This document shows positions 1 through 11,377 of a stretch of 64,000 bases of DNA, piece by piece. Source of the DNA: Cyanoderma ruficeps (Eukaryota > Chordata > Aves > Passeriformes > Timaliidae); contig VZDJ01004378.1 in the NCBI GenBank assembly GCA_008694505.1, positions 9,299,472 through 9,363,471 on the forward strand. The letters run 5' to 3'. A program made the translations under genes and the position numbers. A model generated the notes under the pieces. That model saw only the letters and a list, made by a program, of their open reading frames with translations, searched no databases and was not told the origin of the DNA. Every line of letters begins with the position of its first letter. Position 1 is the stretch's first letter.

Positions 1-2452
1 AGGCATGCACAACTACATCTGAAAGAGTGACAGAGCAAAGCTGTGTATCTCAGCAGCACAGCCTCTTACAGAAAACCAAAACACCAACCGAGAAAGTGGA
101 AAGCTGGTGTAGGTAAAGAATGATCATCTAATGAATCTAAGGATCTTCAATTAGGTTGTCAGGATTTCCCATGACAAGGAAATATCATAGCATTATGATA
201 TTTCTTCCATCTATTCATCCTTTAGGATAACATACCTAGATGATACAACATGAATACTGGTAATTTGTCATTGCATGCACAAAAAACTAGCTGTTCAGGT
301 CTGAAGCAATTGCAAAATGGATAATTTAGTGCAGAACTATCCAAGGAGAAAAAAGTAAAGCCAAGACAATAGATTGTGCTTTAGTAAACAGTTTACACTG
401 CCTGGATCCTCAAGTATTAACACTGATGAAATACATCAGACATTACAATCACAGGACATATGAACTCAAAGTACCATGGTATAGTCAAGTGATGACAGAT
501 ATCAGCTCTTCCCATGCAGAATTTCATTTTTACATACCTTTTTCATTCCTTTAGGTTTGTTTACCAGGCAAATCCGACAGAGCTCTGAACACTTCCATCA
601 TATTACAAGTAGGTCAGCTGTCAGAAGTGTCTTTCTGTAGTTGTGTTGCTCAGGTGTCTAGCAGCTGATGAACCTGCATGCTCTTGCACAACTTCACTTA
701 TCCTTTAGTATTTTACTATAATGTGGAATAATTGTTTCACTTTGGAATATTTTACTATCACTGCTATCATGATCAAGAAAATTGTCACTTTCTTCCTTTC
801 CATGCTGATATGGTCTATTTTTATCATGGTCTATTTAGCATCTTATCCAAGGTCATAAGATACACAGGATAGATTTGGAAAAAAAACCCAGAATTTCCTA
901 GGTCACAGTCTACCTCTTTATTGACTGTCATTTACTGTCAGTCATTACCCTGAACAGTTAATGAAAAAAATGTACATTTTGTGACACAAAATACAAATCA
1001 TAATGAATTTAAAAGGTCGGTGAAAACCAAAGTTCTGAGTAGGCAGCTTAGCCTTCCATAATTGTACGGTGAGAGAAAAAGATGAGTCTTTAGAGCATGT
1101 TTCCTGTGGCATTATAGGCCTATGGAATATGTAATGTGGCCATAATAGTGGCAAATATCTTAGGATATGTTCTACCAAAAATACCCAGTTTCACCCCAAA
1201 CCACTGTATTTGTGTAATAGCATGCAGCAGCCATTTCTCACCATCCTATAGAAGCTACACTTTTGTGCAGAAATAAATTGAACTAGTTGAAAAAATCTAG
1301 AGGACTAAGGGTGCAAGACAACCACATGTTAGTGGCCTAGGGGATAGACTGGATATCCCAGAGGTAGCAGAGCTAAGGTTCTCATCTCTACATGTGTACT
1401 CCTTTTCAGTAACTCCTTTGTGTAAATTAAATGCTCAGACTATTAAATCTGGTACCACAACTACAAACTTAATTTCAGGTAGTGTTTTCCAGTGTTTTTT
1501 AATTAAAAAACTATTGTGTAACCTATTGTGGAAGTTTTAGAAGTACACCTTATGACCTTGAATGCTGTGGGATTATTTGTTTGGATTTTAGTTTGTGAAA
1601 TAAAAGATAAACCAGAAGCTGATTTATGCAACTGCACCTCAAGACACTTTTAAGCAGAACGTTACACAGAAAATATTGCCGATCCTTAAACCATGTCATA
1701 ATTCAAATATTTTCTTGATTGAAATTCATTATTTGTGTTATTGGATGAGGGGTTCATCTTTTGAAGATTTAGTAGTTAACACCCCAAAGGTGTAAAATAT
1801 TTTAAAAATGCAGAAGCTGTGTGTGAATAGCAGGTTACCCTAAACATACAGTGAAGAAAGCTTTAATATAAAAAAAATAATTGTGATAACTTGTTGGAAC
1901 TATATTAACCTACCATACTATGTACTATCTTCCTTTTCCATCCCACTCACAAATGTCTCAGCATTTTATTTAACATCTAACCTTTTCTCATATCCTCCTA
2001 TTAAATGTCAAAATTGAATTTTACATCCTTTGGGAGCTAAACATACCATACCCATATTTTTTTCCTTACATGCATTTCAAGCAATAGATGAAACATAGAA
2101 CAGCAATTTTTTTTAGCAATCCTCACAGTTTCATCCATTTGATTACAAGTATTAATCAGAGAAATGGTCTTGTTTTCTGTAGGACTTGATTGCCTCAGGA
2201 TCTAAGATCACGCTATAGTACTTAACTTTCTAACCTGCTTTTGATGAACCTCTAATTAAAAAAATGCATTTCCTTTATTCTCCTTTCTTCCCTCATTATG
2301 AATGGATGGTTTCTAAATCTGACATAAGATATCTTATGGGTTTAGATAAGTAGTCCATTTGTCCAGTAACCTGTTCCTGACAGAGGTTAGTAAGTTATAC
2401 TTCCTATAATGAAGAGTTTGGAATAACCTGCCAAAAGGGAAATTACTTTTCA

Positions 2453-2483
2453 GCCCCAGGCAGTTAGTGTTATGCCCTGGGGC
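2453..2483. repeat. GC-rich short stem-loop
   Basis: The arm gccccagg at 2453-2460 pairs exactly with cctggggc at 2476-2483 across a 15-base loop. It stands out because the surrounding DNA is AT-rich. An 8-bp stem is short enough to arise by chance, and no function is implied. Confidence 0.4.
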
Positions 2484-2689
2484 ATGAAAGTTTAAATTTC
2501 TTACTTATCTTATATCCTTTCTAAGATAACTGAATGTTTCACTATCTGTATAAATGTTTAATGCTCTCTTTAACAGCAATATCTGAAAAGTCTGTTTGTA
2601 AACAGAATACAGTTGAGTAAAGTCTGAAAGTTTTATCTTTAACTGCTGTTTACTTGCACTATCCCCTATGTTAAATTGGGAGCAATTAT

Positions 2690-2764
2690 CATAGTTGCTA
2701 CAACGTTTAGTTGCTATCGTTTAGTTGCTACCATTATAACCATATTACAATGGTAGTAACTAAA
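2690..2764. repeat. short tandem motif plus 16-bp inverted repeat
   Basis: The motif tagttgcta occurs three times in a row between about 2692 and 2731, the last two as near-identical 14-base units. The last copy (arm 2720-2735) forms an inverted repeat with 2749-2764. The stem is 16 bp with one mismatch and the loop is 13 bases. The array plus hairpin could come from replication slippage with template switching. Confidence 0.6.
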
Positions 2765-3426
2765 TTAAAACATCAATTATATAAACAAGTGAAGTCTTTT
2801 TTATAATATGGGCTAAACACAGTAGTACCCAGCAGGTTCAAAAAAATAAGGGCTTCTGTTCTCTGTATACAGTTGGTTAAACTTATTCGGGTCACTGACT
2901 GGCATAATTCCAAATCTTATACTGAGTCTTCAATAACCAGGTGCCAAAAGTGAAAGTGCCTGTTCTTTAGTGGTTTATTTTTTAAAGCATTTTGAAAATC
3001 CGGTGTTTTTTGTTTTAAGTCATCTGAAATGAAATGCCTGTCTTCCAAAATCACTAGTCACTATTAAAAGTCAAGGTCATGATAGAAATTTTGAATATAT
3101 TTTCTCTTTTGATAACTGACTAAAAAGAAGAAAATTGTTTCCTCCACCTTTTCTCTATTAGTAATCTGTATTTTAAACAGACCCTTCTCAATAGCAGAAT
3201 GAAATTTTTAAGGACACAGAAAGCCTCTGATGAGATTTTCTAAAAATACTTAAAATACTTAATTGCACAAGGAGATACATCGCCTTGATTGGAAGGCAAT
3301 GGAACTTTTTTCTGCTAAAATATTTTGTGATAAATTCGTAGAATGATTTAGTCATCTAACAGTCAACACTGATTCTTTTAACCTACCGTGTAGGTGCAGT
3401 GAGTTTAATCTCTGTTGTGCGATTGG

Positions 3427-3454
3427 TTCTCTCTCTTTCTCTCTCTCTCTCTTT
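3427..3454. repeat. (CT)n microsatellite
   Basis: A run of CT dinucleotides with a few extra T bases, giving a pyrimidine tract on the plus strand. It is followed at 3458 by the only ambiguous base (N) I saw in the window, probably an assembly or base-calling problem next to the low-complexity run. Confidence 0.85.
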
Positions 3455-6400
3455 CACNCCACACCCTCACACCTACGATAGTTAATCCTGTAGGTGTCTA
3501 AGGAATGAAAAGCTACATTCAGGAAAAGTTTCAAGTGCTACCATAATTAATTAGTGTCTTCAGTATGAATGCCCAGTGTCCCTATTTAGCATAAGAAGAA
3601 TTTGCTCTGGAAGAATGAGATTTTCAAGGTGCACTGGATAGGGCAACATCCAAATTGTCCAAAGGTTAGTTAGTGTCTAAGATTGCATTGTTCCTAGTTA
3701 ATTAAAACTGCCTGGGAAGAGTCTCAGGAAAATTAGTACTTTTTCAAAAAGCCATGAAGGGTTGGAAGTAGTTCTTAATTCAGGTAACCACACTTAATTT
3801 TTCTTCAGATGACACAAATTATGTCGTGAAAACTGGCAGGAAAAGAGCTTGTAGAAATGTGCCAAGCATAAGTGTCATGAGGGTAGCTACTGTTATGAGT
3901 GATTCATTTAAGTTTATCTGTGGCAAAAATTCTATCACCTCTTTGGAAAGAAAACATTACGGCAATTCGATCAGCAAACACTTTTCAATAACTTAAAGCT
4001 TTTGAAATTCTTACACTCATATTTGGCTTCTACTTGTTTTATTTTATTAATCTTTCTGTAGGTTTTTTCTTTTTTCTAGTTACAGTCCATAATTCTGATT
4101 TTCACACTACTGGTAAGTTTGATCATCATAAACTTTTCCTCTCACTGGCAATGGTGAAAAATCCTCTCTTACTTTAAAAAAAATTATTCTCACTTCTACT
4201 TTTCACTCTGTTGCTTAGCTACTCACCTAGACTATTTCCTTCTTCATATGTGCTCCTTTTCTTCATAGTTTTCAAAACATTTATTTTGATTTTTCCAAGA
4301 ACTCTGTTATGAAATTCAACTTTGGAAAAATAGTAATTATCCTTACATATAATATAAATAATAATCCTTAGCAAAATAAAAATATAACCATTGTTTCAGG
4401 ATTTTCTTTGCACAATGTCTTTGAATACTGCATTTTGAAATTTAATTCTTGTGTAACATTGTAAGAAAACATAATTATTTAGCTACATAATGGACCTAAA
4501 TTGACATTCATCATCTCAGTATTGATGTATCATAAAAGAAAATGGTGCAAATTTGAAACCCATATGTTGCATGCAGCAAATCAATCTGAGATTGAGAGCA
4601 CAGTTGGAACACGATGGGGGATAAAAAGCCCATTGATGAATACCTTGCTTAAACAAGGTGGTCCTTGTCTTCAAGTGTATCTACTCTTTCAGCTCAAGAT
4701 TCCTTGTTTTATTTTTTTTATATGTCACCATTTCTTGCCTTTACCTATAAAAAATGATTCCAGAAAAATGCAACAGGTTTGGTTGATTTTTTTAAAGGAA
4801 AATTATCTTGTTTGACAGATTTTGCCTCTCATGATTGGAATTAGATACTGACCAATTGGGATGTCATAAAGTCATTTAAATTCTGAGAGAAAGAGAACAG
4901 GCTGGTCATAAATGCAGAGTTTGTAACAGTGGCTAGGTCAAAACCAAAACATTCTCTGAATGTGGTTAAATAGGACATTGACCTGTAAGTCAGTCTATAA
5001 ACATATTGTTGAGACATAGAACATGCCAAAGATTTGAACTCCAACAAGAAATTTGAATTAACTGAAGAGTCAGCTGGGTACGTTTTTGAAGAAGGAGTTA
5101 ATTGGAGGGCAGACTGAGACAAGGGTTAACAGAGATCTTGTATGGATTGGTTTGATTTTTTCTAGATGAAAATAAATTAAGTTAAAAACCCCAACCTGAA
5201 CGATAAAAAGATTTAAGACTCAGTGTATAACAAGATTTCATGCCTTATGTATTCCTATGCTGTGGTCCCAATCAATCTCAGTTTTACTGACAGAGTTGTA
5301 AGTGCCTCTAAAGCAAATCAGATACTGTAGGTAGAATGGAAATTATTTAACATGACCAAGTAGTTTCTTTGAAAAATATGTATCCCTAGGCCACAAGTGC
5401 TCAAAATCAATGCTCAGTGCTCTATTATGGATGGCAAACAATATTGTGGGGCATATAAAAAATATTCATGATGTTAACTTCCTTTGTCACTGGAATGTCA
5501 CTGAGTTGTCAAAATGAATAAATGAAAATGTATGTATTTAGTTTAAAAATCTCTCTATGGAGAAATGATATCTGGTATATTAAACAATGATATTCCTGTG
5601 AATTAATGTAGTTAAAGAAAGAAAAAAGAAAGGAAATATTCATAGATCGAATAAATATTGTATGGGTTAAGAATTCTAATGAAAAATAATAATTGAAATT
5701 TTAAAATATATATTCTTTGTAATCATGTCCATGAAGTAAGCTTTTAGAAAAAAAACCCAACAAAAAAGCATTCCTAAATTAGTCATAGGCAACTATTTGT
5801 TGGTAAACAACTCATAAGAAGAGATATGTTCAAGAGGTGGCTGTCTGTGGGCCTGATTGTTGAGAATGATTTCTTGCATAGTAACCCAGAGAAGTGGAAC
5901 TGGAGATTACTGAAGAAGCAATATATCTGCATTAAAAAATGGATGCACCTCTTGGTTAACTGCATGTGAAAATAATTTTTCTATTAAAAAGATATTTCTC
6001 AATTTTTATCAATACATATTTTCTCATTCACAGAATCCACTAAATACTATTTACTTAAATAATTCTTTTACCATTACAAATTAAGGGACTGCCAGTTAGG
6101 CTTATCTGGAAGAATACTAGTACATAAAACATGTATTCTTTTTCTTTTCCTTTGCAATTCTTCAGGACTCTTTCTTCTGTTTAGACTGTATGGAGTAAAA
6201 TAGCTCAAATACACAGCAATTAGGAAAAACAATCAAACTATTTGAAAATACCTGTGAATCTATTTATTCCAGAGCTCATTGTGCTACTTCAAGCTAAATA
6301 TCCATATTCAAATTTTGAGAGGGTACTTGTATTAAGACTCAAACAGGAGTAACAGATGTATTCCAAATGTGCACCAGTGTTTATTCTCCCAAGAAATTGC

Positions 6401-8982
6401 ACTTTATCCAATTCATTCTTTGGAGACTGGAAAATATGCTTGTTGTGGGAGATATTACGGGTTGGTGTCTGAATTACTGTTTGTAGGTGTGTAACTACTG
6501 TTCTCTCTTTATAAGAAAAGTTGTGTTCTTGTAAGTAGCACTACACAAATTTCCGAATAGAAGAAATTGTATGATCAGTAAAAGACTTTGCATCATACTT
6601 TGATTGTTTGCTAAACTCTGTTCCCAAGTCATAATTTACTCACTGAGAGTAAGTCAGATAGAAATGTTTTGATTTGATTTCTGAAAGAGCATTACTTGGG
6701 TGCTGTTTCTTTCCATCTCTGTTTCAGGACTTGTATAAAAGAGTTACGCATGAAAAAACACCGAAACCCTGTCAATATTTTTCCTGTATGGGGAATTTGA
6801 CCTGCAAGATGTTGAACATCTGTTACTAGTGTTTATCTGGGATTTAGAGTTGGATGGTGAGTTAATATAAGAATAGACAAGTGCAATTAAATATAAAATG
6901 TAGGGAAGATTAAGAAATATAAGCAAATGGCTTGTGTATTACTGCTTTTAAATCCCTGCACCTCTCCTGTTTTATAGCACTTTGAGTATCATTGCTCAGA
7001 TAATAGTGAAATGATAAATATATATGTGTATATAGATTTTTTCTTGCCAAGCGTATGTGCCAGAGCTCCTGTTTCCTCATACAGTGTGCCACTTTACCTG
7101 TCCCCTTATAATGAAAAGACCCTGCCCTATGGTACTGCCTTTAGAAACAGAACTATAAGCTTGTAACTTTTTGTATTTTTGCATTAATTATTTTTAACTA
7201 TTTCCTCCACTGTGAGATTAAAATGGAAAAAAAGGTTATTAATAACATATTTATTTTAAAGTGAAATGCATTTTTCGTATAGCTTTCTGAAAACTCTCCA
7301 TTATACAATGAGATTTATTTAGAACACAAAAATATAAGTCCAGACTCTCATTGACATTCATGCACAGGAAGAAAAAAACATTATGTTGAGAATAGGATTA
7401 AGGCATTAAGATGATTTCACTCTGAAAATTTTTTTCATCCTATTTCAGAAGGACAGGAAATCATTCTTTTAGTTCTTGTAGTGCTTGAATTCCATGGGAT
7501 AAAGCTCAATCAGAAACATATAATCATCTGAGACAGAAGGCTTGCAAACAATATCTTTAGCAAATATCCCTTCAGAGGAAATCTGAATACTGACCTTGTA
7601 GTTTTCAATCTATATCTGTTAGGGTTTTTTCCCAATGCAAATATGATAGATTAACGGCACTGCACACTATAGGACAGATGACTCAAGGCTAAGGGCTGTG
7701 TGACTCTGAACAAAGGATCTAGACCCTGTATGCACACCAGACCATTACACATTTTGGAGCACTGGTAGCAAAATAAAGTCACTGCTTTGACAGAAATTAA
7801 ACTGAACTAGTTTGGAATGAATGAGCAGATACGGCTCTGTCCCTTCCTTGTCCTTTGCCAAAAACTGGTCCATCTAGCTGGTTAGCTTATGAAAGAGAGA
7901 GATTATCAGTTTCAGATGAGTGATAGAATTCAGCAGCTGTTGGAATGGTGCATGCCAACTGTTAAATTGTTTTCTTAGTAAAATGGCAGAGATGAAAAAC
8001 ATGTAGAAGTTAACATGGATTTCATTCTGACTATGCCATGACGGTCTGTTTTTGCTACCTGGATCTTGGTGACAATCAAATTTCTTGACCTGATCTGTCA
8101 TAATTCTTCTAAAGTCTTTGATTCTATGAATTGTTCTGCTTTGAGAACAGTAGTCCTTTTATCTGCCCTGATTAGTAAATCAGCAGTATCCAGTTTCATT
8201 GTATGAGAAAGTAAGTTTGGTCTCATCAGGCAAATACATTTGCTGAAATATTTTGTGCTTTTTCAAATAAGTTAAACTAAGTTCATAATGGCCCTAGCAG
8301 TGTGAGTGATGCCATGTTGATGGACAAATTTAAGGTCGGTTATCAGCAAGTGTTATTCCATATTCTTGAAACCTGTAAATGCAAAAAAATCTGCAGGTAT
8401 CCCATTGACCACCGATCGCATTTCTACAAAGCACAGTGACCTCACAGTCTACAAATAAAGCCCAAGGTTCAGAAATTGTGCATCCCACAGGACAGACTAG
8501 CTTTATAAATGTCCCTCATAGTGTCCACTGATAATGTGTGATACAGGCTGCCAACAAGTTCTGTTACCTTGGTAATGAAATGTGATGATTGCTGATGATA
8601 TCACAAAGTGTATCAACTTGGCTAGCAATATTTTGGTAAATTATGGTTCCAGCCACTGAGTTCAAAATTAGTTTTTGAATGGGAATATTATGCAGCTGTT
8701 GTCATAGTTTTATGGCTTCAAGATTTGGACAGATTGCTATGTAAATGCCTCATTCATTTTCACCTATGCTGTTTTCAGCAAATTCCTGATGTCAAGTGGC
8801 AAACTAAATAGAACTGAAGCTGTGCAGATTTGTAAAAGCTTTGACATTGACACTCTATCATATCTCAGATGAGAAAGCAATGTCATGGACTTCATGCGCC
8901 TGAGGGAAGCATCCCACACTTTTGATAGAAAGATAAAGAGGCAGAACTGAGTGGCTGAAACATTGGGAGATTATCTCATGGA

Positions 8983-9058
8983 TAATCTTAAAGTATGTGA
9001 AGCAAACATTACAAAAAGTAATCTTAAAGTGTGTGAAGTAATCTCAGAGTATGTGAAG
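8983..9058. repeat. three copies of a 20-bp repeat
   Basis: Near-identical 20-base units at 8983-9002, 9019-9038 and 9039-9058 (consensus taatcttaaagtatgtgaag). The last two are directly tandem and a 16-base spacer separates the first. They lie inside the decayed LINE, so they probably arose by slippage after that element died. Confidence 0.8.
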
Positions 9059-9110
9059 GAACATATTGCTGCTCATACACTGAGCTAAAAAGTCTTCAGT
9101 GTGGAGCAAC

Positions 9111-9136
9111 AGAAGAAAGAAAGAAAGAAAAGAAGA
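9111..9136. repeat. (GAAA)n microsatellite
   Basis: A short GAAA tetranucleotide run inside the decayed LINE, between its polymerase motifs and its zinc-finger-like tail. It falls in the linker, so it does not by itself explain the frameshifts elsewhere. Confidence 0.8.
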
Positions 9137-9270
9137 ACACAATTTTAAAAATAGGATCAGAAAGCCCACAATCCACAGATGCCTTCAGGCTGTCCCAGGT
9201 TTTGCCTGTGACACATCCACAGGGTACAAAGCCTTGCAGCTGGTCTCACTCTCGTCCTAAAATTCATGAG

Positions 9271-10302
9271 CAAACTTTGGAAGGCAGGTGCAGTTTCATG
9301 TGTTGATGACAAGAGAATGTTTGTTCCCCTGCAGTAGTAAGAAATGGGATGTTCACAAGTCCCTCTTGGATGACTCTCAACTGCTCCAGAGGGTTTATTG
9401 TCTGCTATTTCTCTATTGCCTGCTCGCTTTGAGTATGAAAGTGGGAAAGGTCAGATTTACTTCTGGAGCAGAATTCACTTTAGTGAACTTTAACGAGAGA
9501 GTGTTAGTATCTAAAGAAATTTTACTGGAGTATTGTGTTATTTGGGAGCTTTTCATATTCAAAGGCAAACCCAGAAATTTAAACTCTATTAAACTCATTA
9601 TAAAATGCATAACTATAGCACACTTTAATGCAAACTTTCTATAATTAGGAAAGATGAATTGCTGTCTTTTCATGCAATAGAAATGTTCGAGTGCCTTACA
9701 ATGTAATTACATTTGGAAGTGTTCCCTAGCCTTGAACCAATGAGAAAAAAAATCAGAAGACATTAAGATTTCACCTTTCCTTGGATTTTTAGCTCATATT
9801 AAAGAAATTATAATTGTAGTTTAAATTATAAAAACTACATTCTAATTTCAATGCAGTACCACTGAAACTATTGAACTCATTCATCTTAAAACAGGGAACA
9901 ATTTATTCAGCATAATCTGGTGCAAAGAAAAGCACCTTGTGACTTAAAGGACTCATAAGAGTTTTCCCTCTGTCCATAAGAAGCCTATTGTAGGGCCTTA
10001 GAGATAGCTGGAAAAGTTAGATATATTAAATCTACCCATTTGAAGGTTAAATGAAGAGAATGAAACATGTTCAGGTTAAGTGATGCTATTAATGCTGTGA
10101 CTTCACATACAGTCTTCCTAAAGCATTAATGCATGATCACGTAATTACACATTGCTTTCCTATCCCTGTAACTGCTACATCTGTTATATGCAGCAGAATT
10201 TGTAGAAAGTGGAACATATACCTTTGAAATAATGCATAAATATAATAAATGGATATCTTTTCTCCTGTGTCTAATTCTGAAGGCTTGAGGTATGATATTT
10301 TG
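9271..10302. other. non-coding DNA between the LINE relic and an LTR
   Basis: AT-rich sequence with two overlapping open frames on opposite strands (9288-9644 plus, 118 codons; 9413-9673 minus, 86 codons). Neither shows a domain, and their mutual overlap suggests chance. The left part may include the 3' untranslated tail of the LINE relic, but I cannot place its end. Confidence 0.5.
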
Positions 10303-11054
10303 AGTTGCTCCCTTTATTCTCTCCCTCCATCCCCCAGCATTTCAGGGGGACGGGGAATAACGGCTGTGGTTGGTTGATCACAACTGTGGCTGTTTCTGTC
10401 ACTCCTTACTCCCCAGGGGGAGGACTCCTCACACTAATCCCCTGCTCCAGGGGTCCCTTCCATGTAGTCCAGTCCTCCAGGAACAAACTCTTCCCGTCTG
10501 GGTCCTCTGTGAGGTCACAAGTTCTGCCAGCAAAGCTGCCCAGCCTGGGCTCCTCTCTCTGTGGGGCCACAAGTCCTGCCAGGGGCCTACTCCAGTGTGG
10601 GGTTCCCATGGGATCACAGCTTCCTTCAGGCATCCACCTGCTCTGGCACAGAGTTCTTCTCAGACTGCAGATAGATCTCTGGTCCCCCGTGAATTTCCAT
10701 GGGCTGCAGAGGGACACCCTTCCTCACCAGGGTCTTCAGCAGGGGCTGGAGGGGAGTCTCAGCTCCGGCTCCTCCTCCCCCTCCATTTTCACTGACCCTG
10801 GGGACTGCAGGGCTGCTCCTCTTGCATATATTCACCCCTCTCTCCCAGCTGTTGCTGTCTAGTGTTTTTTTCCCCTTCTTAAATCTGTTGCCCCAGAGGC
10901 CCTATCACTGTTGCTGATGGGCTCAGCTCTGGACAGTGGTGGGTCTTTCTTGGAGCTGGCTGGCATTGACTCCATCAGACATATGGTAACTTCTCACAGG
11001 TGCCACCTTTGTAGGCCCCCTGCTACCAAAACATTACCAAGAAAACCCAATACA
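10303..11054 (-). mobile_element. avian ERV LTR fragment, family A
   Basis: This is a GC-rich island in AT-rich DNA. Read on the minus strand it begins at 11054 with TGTATTGGGTTT, the expected LTR 5' end. It then contains the degenerate internal repeats typical of this avian LTR family (units such as ctgctccagcgtgggtccc, seen here as decayed copies around 10440-10740 on the plus strand). It stops near 10303, so the 3' part of the LTR is missing. The same family recurs at 43.4, 48.1 and 59.4 kb. The open frames here, including the window's longest at 185 codons, only reflect high GC and repeat structure. I know this as a common passerine LTR, probably ERVL-like, but do not assign a database name. 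Confidence 0.85.
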
Positions 11055-11328
11055 CATTCTTGTTTTCAGAATAGAGGAGGATGAGATTAAATGGGCTAAA
11101 AGTGTGTACCTCTGAGTAGGGTGCAGAAGGCCCTTCATTTGCTTTGAGTGATGTGCTGCTGATTTTTATAGGTAGGCATAACATGTAGTTGTTTTTTTTT
11201 TTTCCATTCTGTTCTTTGTAGATAGAAGACATCTTTAAAGCTTCAGAAGCTGACACTGACATGGAAGATAGCATACCTTGTCTTTTGCTGATATCTGAAA
11301 ATAGACATTCTTTAATCCACCAGCACGC

Positions 11329-11377
11329 TTTTCTTTTTTTCTTCTTTTTTCTTTTCTTGTTTTCTTTTTTTATTTTG
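11329..11377. repeat. T-rich low-complexity tract
   Basis: A run dominated by T with scattered C and G, shortly downstream of a shorter poly-T at about 11191-11203. It is a simple low-complexity tract with no interspersed-repeat signature attached. Confidence 0.75.

Larger units (their letters stand above)
1..7949. other. unique AT-rich non-coding DNA
   Basis: No gene or interspersed repeat is recognised here. The longest open frames are 104 codons at 4501-4815 on the plus strand and 93 codons at 4841-5122 on the minus strand. Neither resembles a known domain, and neither has a clear splice or promoter setting, so both are treated as chance. Small structures inside it (a CT microsatellite with one ambiguous base and two hairpins) are listed separately. 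It could be intergenic or intronic. Confidence 0.6.
7950..9270 (+). mobile_element. decayed RTE-type LINE, reverse transcriptase remnant
   Basis: This is a non-functional relic of a non-LTR retrotransposon. In several plus-strand frames, joined by frameshifts and broken by stops, motifs of an RTE-type polymerase protein appear in the right order: a GFHSDYAMT stretch near 8017 (family GFR.NRGTTDM), KVFDSMN at 8111-8131 (family KAFDTVN), KFGLIRQI near 8213 (KFGCP.KF), AMLMDKF at 8311-8331, NKFCYLG at 8553-8573 (family KFTYLGS), DDITKCINLAS at 8594-8626 (family DDEVTARIAKAS), HFHLCCFQ then VKWQ at 8755-8802, and a final FACDTSTGYKALQLVS near 9201, where the family has a CxxC zinc-finger-like tail. 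Order, spacing and shared residues make chance unlikely. The endonuclease half is not recognisable upstream. Clade naming is inference; a related LINE clade is possible. Confidence 0.68.

Noticed and set aside
4080..4112. 33-base candidate microexon between a strong polypyrimidine acceptor and gtaagt donor
   Set aside because: Only 11 codons, no recognisable peptide, and such pairs are frequent in AT-rich DNA.
4501..5122. Adjacent 104-codon (plus) and 93-codon (minus) open frames
   Set aside because: No recognisable domain, no signal peptide pattern worth naming, no splice or promoter context. Lengths are compatible with chance over 64 kb in six frames.
8594..8599. DD pair that could be mistaken for the catalytic Y/FADD motif of a reverse transcriptase
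   Set aside because: Its position after the KFCYLG block and the following TKCINLAS match the downstream DDEVTARIAKAS block of RTE-type proteins. The true catalytic motif would lie upstream and is not recognisable.
10305..10862. 185-codon plus-strand open frame, the longest in the window, with other frames on both strands
   Set aside because: It lies wholly inside the family A LTR. The frame is open because the LTR units are GC-rich and poor in stops. The opposite strand is also open.
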